From an uncultured Ruminococcus sp. (lineage in GTDB: Bacteria > Bacillota > Clostridia > Oscillospirales > CAG-272): DNA of 7,194 bases. The notes below the pieces were generated by a model that had not been told where the DNA came from, did not search any database, and was given only the letters and a program-made list of their open reading frames with translations. The DNA is taken from NCBI GenBank assembly GCA_902778985.1, contig CACYZS010000059.1:1-7194 (forward strand), in the 5' to 3' direction. Made by a program: the position numbers and the translations under genes. Below are positions 1-6,150 of the stretch, one piece after another; the first letter of the stretch is position 1; each line of letters begins with the position of its first letter.

Positions 1-2004
1 CGTATCGTCGCCCGTCAGGATGCGGAACACCGCGTTGACCCTCGAATAGGGCGTCGCGTTGATCCCGGTCAGAAGCGTTTTGTCGGGGATCGCGGCGGCG
101 CGGAAGAGAAGCGGGAGAACGTACTCGTTTTCATAGACCGTTCCCGCCTCGTCAAAGTAGATCTTATCAAAGAGCGACGCGAGCGAATCGGGGAACGCGG
201 CGGGGGTGTCGTACGTCGCGGGGGTCTCCGTCGTTTGTTTCAATCGTTTCTTTTGCTTTGCCTTGGTCTCGATTTGCTCGTGCGTCATCACGTAGCGCAC
301 GCCGAAGAGCGAGAGCGAGAGGGGGGAGGACACGGTCCCGAGCGTCCCGTCCTCGTTGAATGCGATCCCGAAAGCAGAGAGAATCTCGGGGGAGAGCGAA
401 GACAGAGACGCGTACCCGAGATAGGACGCATCGTTTGGCGTTATCGCGTCGAACTTCTCGGCACGGTAGAGGGGATCCCCGATCCCGCAGGAAGAGATCC
501 CGGCAGCGTACGCCGCGTAGTAGGTCGAAACGTAGGCGTGATTGCCCTCGGTCGCCGAAACCTCGGTCCCTTCTTTCTTCGCGATCTCGCCGGCAAAGGC
601 TGCGCCGGAGGCGGCGACGTCAAACACCGCGACGAGCATCAGAAGGAGCGAAACGAAGGAGACGAGAGGGAGACGGCGTTCGGGGTGAGACTCGCGCCAA
701 CGGATCACAAGCAGGATCCCCGCACAACCCAGTGCAAGGAAGGGAAGCGGCACCCAGACCGAGTTGACCTCGGAGAACCACATCACTTTCGCGCCCTCTT
801 CGGTCTCAAAGGAAAGATCCATACGTTGCAGGATTGCGATCAGGGCGGCGAGCACGAGCGCCGCCGAAACGACCGTCCGCTCGGAGCGCCGATCCGCGTT
901 CTCTAAGGCGCGGGCGGACATCACAAGGAACAGGGCGGGGAAGATCACGGCGACGACGTAGGAATAGCCGTCGGGATCGGCAAACAGATCCCAGAAAACC
1001 GACAGGACGTTTACCGAGAAGGTGAAGTACATAAAGAAAAGCAGGATCCCGTGGGCGACCTTCTCACGCGTCGGGATCTTTTTCGCAAGGAAGAAGACCG
1101 GCAGGAGCAGAAGCGGGATCATGCCGATAAAGAGATACGGGAAGCGGTTCCCGAAAAGACCGTCGTAGGTCGCCGGGAGCATCTTGCCGAAGAATTCGAT
1201 CAGGTTGTAACTTTGCGTGAACGAGAGATCAACGAACGAAAGGAGCAGTCGGTCGAACGAGGGGAACAGGACCGGCGCGGAAAGCAGGATCGCGACCGGG
1301 AGCGAAAGAAGGACGAGAAGCAGGTCGTAAAAGACCGTGTTCGCCGTCTGTCTTGAAACCGAGAAGCGGGTCACGAACAGCCAAAGGACCGAGAAGACGA
1401 AGAAGCCGAACAGCGTCCGGAAGGACACGACGGCGCAGAGTGCGAGCGAAACCGAGAACAGGGCAAACCCGCGACGCGAGACGATGCGTTCGATCCCGGC
1501 GAGAAGAAGCGGGAGAACGACGATCGCGTCGGCGGCGACGCCGGTCAGTTGGCTGACGACCGAGTAGGACGAGAGGGAGTAGAGCACCGAGAACAGAACG
1601 GCGGTCAGGTCTTCCGACTTACGCAGTTTGAGAAGATAGGAAAACGCCGCGGCGGCAAGTCCGCACTTGATCGCGTTGTAGAGCACGACGGCGGTGATGG
1701 TCGACGAGAAGGGAAAGAGCGCGAGCAGTCGGTTCAGCGGATTGAACGCGAAGGAAAGGAAAGCGAGATCGCTGCTCTCCGCGACGGCGGCAAGCGAGTT
1801 GCCTTTTCCGAGCGAGCGAAGCAGTCCGTACCAGCCCGCTGCTTTCGTTTCGTAGAGGAAAGACAAACTATCGCGCGCGAAAAGGAAAAGCAGTCCGAGC
1901 CCGAACGCGGACAGGAAAAACGAGAACAGATACGGAGAAAACCGGGATCGGCTAATCGCGTCCGCCGCCCCGGATAAACGGTTCTTTCGTTGTATTCCCG
2001 TCAT
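1..2004 (-). CDS. yfhO: YfhO-family polytopic membrane protein (GT-C-like glycosyltransferase), C-terminus outside window
   Basis: The minus strand is open from an ATG at 2004-2002 to the window edge, giving 668 codons with no stop. About 11-12 hydrophobic segments are visible (roughly residues 25-45, 102-126, 134-150, 158-176, 180-212, 225-245, 290-307, 317-337, 348-364, 378-392, 418-436, 446-465), followed by a largely soluble region from about 466. Family-like blocks are a VVLPLLLAGIERIV segment (162-175), MLPATYDGLFG (275-285), a WDLFADPDGYSY stretch (338-349) where YfhO proteins usually carry a W-H/P-x-G-F-P-Y-R motif, LFGVRYVM (566-573) and VYENEYVLPLLFR (623-635). YfhO proteins are GT-C-fold enzymes; in Bacillus YfhO is linked to lipoteichoic acid glycosylation at the outer face of the membrane. 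The substrate here is unknown. The start is supported by AAAGGAG at 2020-2014 (9-nt spacing) and a good promoter. A charged Lys/Gln/Thr-rich linker lies at 577-594. The family call is fairly firm; the specific function is inferred. Confidence 0.87.
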   Translation of the reverse strand, partial: MTGIQRKNRLSGAADAISRSRFSPYLFSFFLSAFGLGLLFLFARDSLSFLYETKAAGWYGLLRSLGKGNSLAAVAESSDLAFLSFAFNPLNRLLALFPFSSTITAVVLYNAIKCGLAAAAFSYLLKLRKSEDLTAVLFSVLYSLSSYSVVSQLTGVAADAIVVLPLLLAGIERIVSRRGFALFSVSLALCAVVSFRTLFGFFVFSVLWLFVTRFSVSRQTANTVFYDLLLVLLSLPVAILLSAPVLFPSFDRLLLSFVDLSFTQSYNLIEFFGKMLPATYDGLFGNRFPYLFIGMIPLLLLPVFFLAKKIPTREKVAHGILLFFMYFTFSVNVLSVFWDLFADPDGYSYVVAVIFPALFLVMSARALENADRRSERTVVSAALVLAALIAILQRMDLSFETEEGAKVMWFSEVNSVWVPLPFLALGCAGILLVIRWRESHPERRLPLVSFVSLLLMLVAVFDVAASGAAFAGEIAKKEGTEVSATEGNHAYVSTYYAAYAAGISSCGIGDPLYRAEKFDAITPNDASYLGYASLSSLSPEILSAFGIAFNEDGTLGTVSSPLSLSLFGVRYVMTHEQIETKAKQKKRLKQTTETPATYDTPAAFPDSLASLFDKIYFDEAGTVYENEYVLPLLFRAAAIPDKTLLTGINATPYSRVNAVFRILTGDDT

Positions 2005-2013
2005 TGATCGTCT

Positions 2014-2020
2014 CTCCTTT
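2014..2020 (-). promoter_or_regulatory. Ribosome binding site for the YfhO-family gene
   Basis: The minus strand reads AAAGGAG, then nine bases, then ATG at 2004-2002. It is a near-consensus Shine-Dalgarno sequence and fixes the start of the leftward gene. Confidence 0.85.
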
Positions 2021-2035
2021 GCTTTTTACCATTAC

Positions 2036-2064
2036 AGTATAACATAAATTATACTTTTTGTAAA
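2036..2064 (-). promoter_or_regulatory. Vegetative (sigma-A type) promoter for the leftward YfhO-family gene
   Basis: On the minus strand TTTACA (2064-2059) is followed by exactly 17 bases and TATACT (2041-2036). Each box matches the consensus at five of six positions. Transcription would begin near 2029, giving a leader of roughly 25 nt that contains the AAAGGAG site. A second -10-like hexamer, TATAAT, lies inside the spacer but has no matching -35 at the right distance. Confidence 0.8.
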
Positions 2065-2081
2065 CCGCATTTACCGAAAAA

Positions 2082-2122
2082 ACACTTTTTCGCGTTTTCC
2101 TTTGACTTTCCCGAAAAAGTGT
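2082..2122. repeat. Perfect 11-bp inverted repeat, candidate operator in the divergent control region
   Basis: The arm ACACTTTTTCG (2082-2092) is the exact reverse complement of CGAAAAAGTGT (2112-2122), with a 19-nt centre. The dyad is centred near 2102, at the start of the rightward -35 box, and the right arm fills part of the spacer and touches the extended -10. Both arms lie upstream of both predicted transcription starts, so neither main transcript contains the pair. A DNA-binding site is therefore more likely than an RNA hairpin. Function is inferred only. Confidence 0.55.
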
Positions 2123-2130
2123 GGTAAAAT
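2102..2130 (+). promoter_or_regulatory. Strong sigma-A type promoter for the ruvC-truA operon
   Basis: TTGACT (2102-2107) and TAAAAT (2125-2130) are separated by exactly 17 bases. A TGG directly before the -10 forms an extended -10 element. Transcription would start near 2137, about 46 nt upstream of the ruvC ATG. The six downstream genes have no comparable promoter between them, so this is the likely main promoter of the operon. Confidence 0.85.
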
Positions 2131-2148
2131 ATCTTGATAAAAGAGAAA

Positions 2149-2163
2149 CGGGGACCATCCCCG
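2149..2163 (+). promoter_or_regulatory. Small GC-rich hairpin in the ruvC leader
   Basis: CGGGGA (2149-2154) pairs perfectly with TCCCCG (2158-2163) around a 3-nt loop, inside the predicted 46-nt leader and 6 nt before the AAAGGA ribosome binding site at 2170-2175. It lacks a T-run, so it is not a terminator. It might stabilise the 5' end or shape ribosome access, but could be chance in GC-rich DNA. Confidence 0.35.
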
Positions 2164-2182
2164 GTACCGAAAGGACAGGAAG

Positions 2183-2683
2183 ATGATCATTCTCGGCATC
2201 GATCCCGGGCTCGCCATCGTCGGGTGGGGAGTTATCGAGGCGTACAGAGGACAGTTCCGACCGATCGCCTGCGGGGACATCAACACCCCGGCGCATACGT
2301 CGGTCGAATCCAGGCTTGAGATCATCTACAGCGAACTGAACCGGATCATCGAGAAGTATAAACCCGAAGAGGTCGCGATCGAGGAACTGTTCTTTACCAA
2401 CAACATCACGACCGGAATCACGGTCGCAGAGGCGCGCGGCGTCATTCTGCTCGCCTGCCGGAAGAACGGGCTCCCGATCCACGAATACACGCCCCCGCAG
2501 GTCAAGCAGGCGGTGGTCGGCTACGGCAAAGCAGAGAAGAAGCAGGTGATCGCGATGGTGACGTCGCTGCTCCGGCTCAAAACGGCGCCGAAACCCGACG
2601 ATACCGCCGACGCGCTCGCCATCGCGCTCTGCCACGGTCAGGCGGCGGGATCGGCGCTGAAGGACTATTTCAATCAACCGTAA
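2183..2683 (+). CDS. ruvC: Crossover junction endodeoxyribonuclease RuvC
   Basis: RuvC is a dimeric, metal-dependent nuclease that cuts Holliday junctions in recombination and repair, normally guided by the RuvAB branch-migration motor. The 166-residue product has the usual family length. It starts with the conserved GIDPG block (D7), has AIEELFF around E67, the GYGKAEKKQV segment (113-122) and DDTADALAIA near the end (D140 and D143). These four acidic residues match the D-E-D-D active site of the RNase H-like fold, so the enzyme looks intact. The ATG is supported by AAAGGA at 2170-2175 with 7-nt spacing and a strong promoter upstream. It is the first gene of the operon, 15 nt before the methyltransferase. 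No ruvA or ruvB follows, unlike the frequent ruvC-ruvA-ruvB order. Confidence 0.97.
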   Translation: MIILGIDPGLAIVGWGVIEAYRGQFRPIACGDINTPAHTSVESRLEIIYSELNRIIEKYKPEEVAIEELFFTNNITTGITVAEARGVILLACRKNGLPIHEYTPPQVKQAVVGYGKAEKKQVIAMVTSLLRLKTAPKPDDTADALAIALCHGQAAGSALKDYFNQP

Positions 2684-2698
2684 ACGGACGGAATTGCT

Positions 2699-3559
2699 AT
2701 GTGGATTTGCGATCAATGGAAAGACTATGAACTGCTCGACGCCTCGGACGGCGAAAAACTCGAGCGGTGGGGAAAGTATATCCTGATCCGTCCTGACCCC
2801 CAGGTCCTCTGGCACGGGGAGAAGAACAGCCGCTTCTGGAAAAAGTCCGACGCCGATTACCGTCGGTCGTCGTCCGGCGGCGGATCGTGGAGCGAAAACA
2901 AACTGCCCGAGGCGTGGAATATCTCCTACCGGGATCTTACCTTCCGGATCAAGCCGATGGGCTTCAAGCACACCGGGATCTTCCCGGAGCAGGCGGCGAA
3001 CTGGGACTGGTTCTCCGATCTGATCCGTTCCGCCGGACGTCCGATCAAGGTGCTCAACCTGTTCGCCTATACCGGCGGCGCGACCGTCGCGGCGGCGAAG
3101 GCGGGCGCGTCCGTGGTACACGTCGACGCGGCGAAGGGAATGGTCGCGACGGCAAAAGAAAACGCGGCGCTCTCGGGGCTCTCCGACGCGCCGATCCGCT
3201 ACATCGTCGACGATTGCCGCAAATTCGTCGAGCGCGAGATCCGTCGCGGCAACCGCTACGACGCGATCATCATGGATCCCCCTTCTTACGGTCGCGGACC
3301 GACGGGGGAAGTGTGGAAGATCGAAGAGGCGATCGACGGGTTCGTGTCGCTTGTCGCTGACGTCCTTTCGGATACGCCGCTCTTCTTCCTGCTCAATTCC
3401 TACACCACGGGGCTGAGCCCGACCGCCATGCAATACATCACGGGTCTTCGGATCGCGCGTCGGTTCGGCGGACGTTCGGACGCCGACGAACTCGGGCTTC
3501 CGGTGACCGAGAGCGGACTGGTTCTTCCGTGCGGCGGGAGCGTCCGTCATATCTTCTGA
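2699..3559 (+). CDS. Class I SAM-dependent methyltransferase, COG1092/RlmI-like without PUA domain
   Basis: The 286-residue protein carries a Rossmann-type methyltransferase domain in its C-terminal two thirds. Motif I is at 118-137 (VLNLFAYTGGATVA, the SAM-binding loop), an acidic ribose-contact residue is in HVDAAKGM (D143), an acidic pair follows at D171-D172, and the catalytic-type motif DPPSYGRG is at 193-200. The N-terminal part has conserved-looking KLERWGKYILIRPDP (20-34) and GIFPEQAANWDW (93-104) blocks. Relatives in COG1092, such as RlmI, methylate cytosine in 23S rRNA, but they carry an N-terminal PUA RNA-binding domain that is not evident here. RNA is therefore the likely but unproven substrate. 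The start ATG is 15 nt after ruvC, with only a weak GGACGGA-like site before it, which suggests coupling to ruvC translation. Confidence 0.88.
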   Translation: MWICDQWKDYELLDASDGEKLERWGKYILIRPDPQVLWHGEKNSRFWKKSDADYRRSSSGGGSWSENKLPEAWNISYRDLTFRIKPMGFKHTGIFPEQAANWDWFSDLIRSAGRPIKVLNLFAYTGGATVAAAKAGASVVHVDAAKGMVATAKENAALSGLSDAPIRYIVDDCRKFVEREIRRGNRYDAIIMDPPSYGRGPTGEVWKIEEAIDGFVSLVADVLSDTPLFFLLNSYTTGLSPTAMQYITGLRIARRFGGRSDADELGLPVTESGLVLPCGGSVRHIF

Positions 3560-3582
3560 ACTCCTTCTGAAAGGGAAACGTC

Positions 3583-4464
3583 GTGTCGCATTTTATCGAA
3601 ACAAGGCATCTGACCTTCGAATACGGGGGCGAGAACGGGGAGCGTCCGATCCGGGCGCTGTCCGACGTTTCGCTGTCCATCGACGAGGGTGAATATATCG
3701 CGATTTTGGGTCATAACGGATCGGGAAAATCCACGCTCGCGAAACTCCTTGACCTGATCCTGATCCCGACGGCGGGCGAGATCGAGATCGACGGGAAGGT
3801 CGTCACGCCGGAAGGGCTGTCCGACGACGAGATCTTCGAGATCCGTCGCAAGATCGGAATGGTCTTCCAGAACCCCGATAACCAACTCGTCGCCACCGTC
3901 GTCGAGGAAGACGTCGCGTTCGGTCCCGAAAACCTGGGACTGCCGCGCGAGGAGATTCGGGCGCGCATCGACGCGGCGCTCGATACCGTCGGCATGCGCG
4001 AGTACGCGCGCCACGCGCCCCACAAACTCTCGGGCGGTCAGAAACAGCGCGTCGCCATCGCCGGCGTGATCGCCATGATGCCGAAGTGTATCGTGTTCGA
4101 CGAATCGACCGCGATGCTCGATCCCCGCGGACGCAGGGAAGTCACCGACACGATGGAAAAACTCAACCGCGAAAACGGTATGACCGTTCTGCATATCACG
4201 CACTATATGGAAGAGGCGGCTCGCGCCGATCGCGTTATCGTCATCAGCGACGGAAAGGTCTTGATGGACGGGACGCCGCGCGAGGTCTTCTCGCAGGTAG
4301 AACCGCTCGTCGCTTGCGGACTCGAGGCGCCGCAGGGGACCGAACTGCTCTACGAACTGTCGCTCTGCGGCTGCCCGCTCCCCTCGGGGCGCCTGACGGT
4401 CGCGGAATGTGCCGACGCACTCGAAACTCTGCTCTCGGGAAAAGGGAAAACGGGAGATGTATAA
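3583..4464 (+). CDS. ecfA1: ECF transporter ATPase subunit EcfA1
   Basis: This is the first of two ABC ATPases that power energy-coupling factor importers of vitamins and trace nutrients; it sits on the cytoplasmic face bound to EcfT. The 293-residue product has Walker A GHNGSGKST (43-51), Q-loop Gln96 in FQNPDNQL, signature LSGGQKQR (149-156), Walker B with D173-E174 in the FDESTAMLDP block, and switch His207. The DESTAMLDP form is typical of EcfA1 (CbiO1) rather than EcfA2. The C-terminal part (about 232-293) resembles the regulatory tail of EcfA proteins. Translation starts at a GTG supported by AAAGGGA at 3570-3576, 23 nt after the methyltransferase. Its last 8 nt overlap ecfA2. All catalytic residues look intact. 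Confidence 0.95.
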   Translation: MSHFIETRHLTFEYGGENGERPIRALSDVSLSIDEGEYIAILGHNGSGKSTLAKLLDLILIPTAGEIEIDGKVVTPEGLSDDEIFEIRRKIGMVFQNPDNQLVATVVEEDVAFGPENLGLPREEIRARIDAALDTVGMREYARHAPHKLSGGQKQRVAIAGVIAMMPKCIVFDESTAMLDPRGRREVTDTMEKLNRENGMTVLHITHYMEEAARADRVIVISDGKVLMDGTPREVFSQVEPLVACGLEAPQGTELLYELSLCGCPLPSGRLTVAECADALETLLSGKGKTGDV

Positions 4465-5320
4465 ACTCGAACTGAAAGACGTGACGCACGTCTACGGGGC
4501 GCGGACGCCGTTTGAAAAGACCGCTCTCCGCTCTGTGAATATCGGATTTGAGACCGGACTTGTGACCGGTCTGATCGGTCATACCGGTTCGGGCAAATCG
4601 ACCTTGGTACAGATGATGAACGGGCTGATCCGTCCGACCAAAGGCACGGTTTTGCTCGACGGCAAGGACATCTGGGAAAAACCGAAAGAGATCCGCTCGG
4701 TGCGTTTCCGCGTCGGTCTTGTGATGCAGTACCCCGAATACCAACTGTTCGACGAAACGGTCGGCAAGGATATCGGATTTGCGCTCCGGAACAAGGGATG
4801 CTCCGAAGAGACGATCAAAGAGAAGGTGACCGAGGCGGCGGAACGCGTCGGGCTCTCTCCCGCGATGCTCTCGAAGTCCCCGTTCGATCTGTCCGGCGGG
4901 CAGAGACGTCGCGCCGCGATCGCGGGCGTGCTCGTGATGGATCCCGAAGTCCTTGTTCTCGACGAACCCGCCGCAGGTCTTGATCCGCGCGGACGCGCCG
5001 AGATCCTCGGCTACCTCTACCGCTACCGCGAGACCAAGGGCGCGACGGTCATCCTTGTCAGCCACAGTATGGAAGATATGGCGCAGTACTGCGACCGCGT
5101 CGCCGTGATGCGCGACGGGGAAGTCTACGCCGACGGAACGACCGACGAGATCTTCTCGGATCCCGACCGCCTGCTCGGCGCGGGTATGGACGTTCCCGAA
5201 GTCATGAAGGTCGCGCTCGAACTGAAGAAGAGAGGGATCGCGCTCGAAGGAAGACTCTACACCGTCGAGGGCGTCCGCGACGCCGTTCTCCGTTCGCTCG
5301 GGAAAGGGGGTGCCGTATGA
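4457..5320 (+). CDS. ecfA2: ECF transporter ATPase subunit EcfA2
   Basis: This is the second ECF ATPase, expected to pair with EcfA1 as a heterodimer that drives EcfT. From the ATG at 4457 the protein has 287 residues: Walker A GHTGSGKST (41-49), Q-loop Gln91 in MQYPEYQLF, signature LSGGQRRR (145-152), Walker B VLVLDEP with D169-E170, and switch His203 in VSHSMED. The QYPEYQLF and AAGLDPRGR blocks are characteristic of EcfA2. An in-frame GTG at 4409 would add 16 residues, but lies deep inside ecfA1 and would lengthen the N-terminus beyond the usual beta-strand start. The ATG at 4457 has AAAGGGA (4441-4447) nine bases upstream and an 8-nt overlap with ecfA1, so it is preferred. The end overlaps ecfT by 4 nt. 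Confidence 0.95.
   Translation: MYKLELKDVTHVYGARTPFEKTALRSVNIGFETGLVTGLIGHTGSGKSTLVQMMNGLIRPTKGTVLLDGKDIWEKPKEIRSVRFRVGLVMQYPEYQLFDETVGKDIGFALRNKGCSEETIKEKVTEAAERVGLSPAMLSKSPFDLSGGQRRRAAIAGVLVMDPEVLVLDEPAAGLDPRGRAEILGYLYRYRETKGATVILVSHSMEDMAQYCDRVAVMRDGEVYADGTTDEIFSDPDRLLGAGMDVPEVMKVALELKKRGIALEGRLYTVEGVRDAVLRSLGKGGAV
5303..5312 (+). promoter_or_regulatory. Strong ribosome binding site for ecfT
   Basis: AAAGGGGGTG differs from the ideal AAAGGAGGTG at one base and lies 4 nt before the ecfT ATG, inside the ecfA2 coding end. It shows that GGGGGTG can serve as a Shine-Dalgarno core in this genome, which helps interpret the same string at 6964-6970. Confidence 0.75.
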
Positions 5321-6150
5321 TCTCGGATATCACGCTCGGTCAGTACTTTCCCGGTACGTCGGTCGTTCACCGACTCGATCCGCGTTTCAAGATCATTCTG
5401 ACGATCTTGTTTATGGTCGCCCTTTTTTCGGCGCGCAACGTCTTCGTTTATGCGGCGCTCGTTTTGTTCACGGTGCTGCTCGTCGTCGCGAGCCGGATCT
5501 CGCTTCGCGTGGTCCTTCGCGGGATCCGCCCGCTGGTCTTCATCCTGATCTTTACCCTGATTCTGCACGTTCTGATGTCGACGCGGACCGACGGTCGTCT
5601 CCTGATCGAGTGGAAGTGGCTGACGGTTTACGATATGGATTTCTACCGCGCAGGAGTGATGGTTTTGCGCATCGTGCTGCTCGTCGTGGGGACCAGCGTT
5701 CTGCTCTCCTACACCACGACGCCGATCTCACTGACCGACGCGATCGAGTCGCTTTTGAAGCCCCTGTCCTTAATCCGCGTGCCTGTCCACGAATTCGCGA
5801 TGATGATGACCATCGCGCTCCGCTTTATCCCCACGATGCTTGAGGAGACCGAGAAGATCATGAACGCGCAGAAGGCGCGCGGCGCCGATCTTTCTTCGGG
5901 CAATCCCTTCAAGAAGATCCGTGCGCTGATTCCCGTTCTGATCCCGCTGATCGTCTCCGCCTTTCAGCGGGCGCTCGACCTCGCGACGGCGATGGAATGT
6001 CGTTGCTACCGCGGATCGAAGGGGCGGACGAAACTGGTGAAACTGAAGTCGACGCCCGCCGACTTCGTCGCGCTTGTTTTGTTCGCCGCCGTGCTTGCAG
6101 GGGTCTATCTCGGAAACCATTTCATCACCTACGGGATCCGCGTCGGATGA
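5317..6150 (+). CDS. ecfT: ECF transporter transmembrane scaffold EcfT
   Basis: EcfT is the membrane scaffold of ECF importers; it joins the two ATPases to exchangeable substrate-binding S components. The 277-residue product starts with the family-typical HRLDPRFK block (18-25). Hydrophobic spans follow at about 26-60, 70-86 and 105-124, then the long cytoplasmic coupling region and a last membrane segment near 240-262. The two coupling motifs that contact the ATPases are visible: KARGA (176-180, R178) and CRCYRG (218-223, R219). The second is usually Ala-Arg, so Cys218 is a mild deviation. Its ATG overlaps the ecfA2 stop as ATGA, and its own stop overlaps truA the same way, so translation is probably coupled. 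No S component is encoded in the window, which fits a shared group II module. Confidence 0.94.
   Translation: MISDITLGQYFPGTSVVHRLDPRFKIILTILFMVALFSARNVFVYAALVLFTVLLVVASRISLRVVLRGIRPLVFILIFTLILHVLMSTRTDGRLLIEWKWLTVYDMDFYRAGVMVLRIVLLVVGTSVLLSYTTTPISLTDAIESLLKPLSLIRVPVHEFAMMMTIALRFIPTMLEETEKIMNAQKARGADLSSGNPFKKIRALIPVLIPLIVSAFQRALDLATAMECRCYRGSKGRTKLVKLKSTPADFVALVLFAAVLAGVYLGNHFITYGIRVG

Noticed and set aside
235..1977. Several plus-strand open frames of 60-220 codons across the first 2 kb
   Set aside because: All are antisense to the continuous 668-codon YfhO-family frame. Their translations are Arg/Glu/Gly-rich and low in complexity, with no supporting ribosome sites or promoters.
1952..3550. 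Long 532-codon minus-strand open frame opposite ruvC and the methyltransferase
   Set aside because: It lies antisense to two clearly recognisable genes, its translation is rich in Arg/Asp with no coherent domain, and it also overlaps the start of the real YfhO-family gene in another frame and the divergent promoters. GC-rich DNA produces such stop-poor shadows.
4409..4456. Upstream GTG start for ecfA2 adding 16 residues
   Set aside because: It has no Shine-Dalgarno and would overlap ecfA1 by 56 nt. The ABC domain starts at the ATG at 4457, which has AAAGGGA upstream.
5997..6146. Upstream in-frame ATG extending truA by 50 residues
   Set aside because: The extra residues are an Arg-rich out-of-frame reading of the ecfT end and have no place in the TruA fold; the ATGA junction at 6147 is the natural start.
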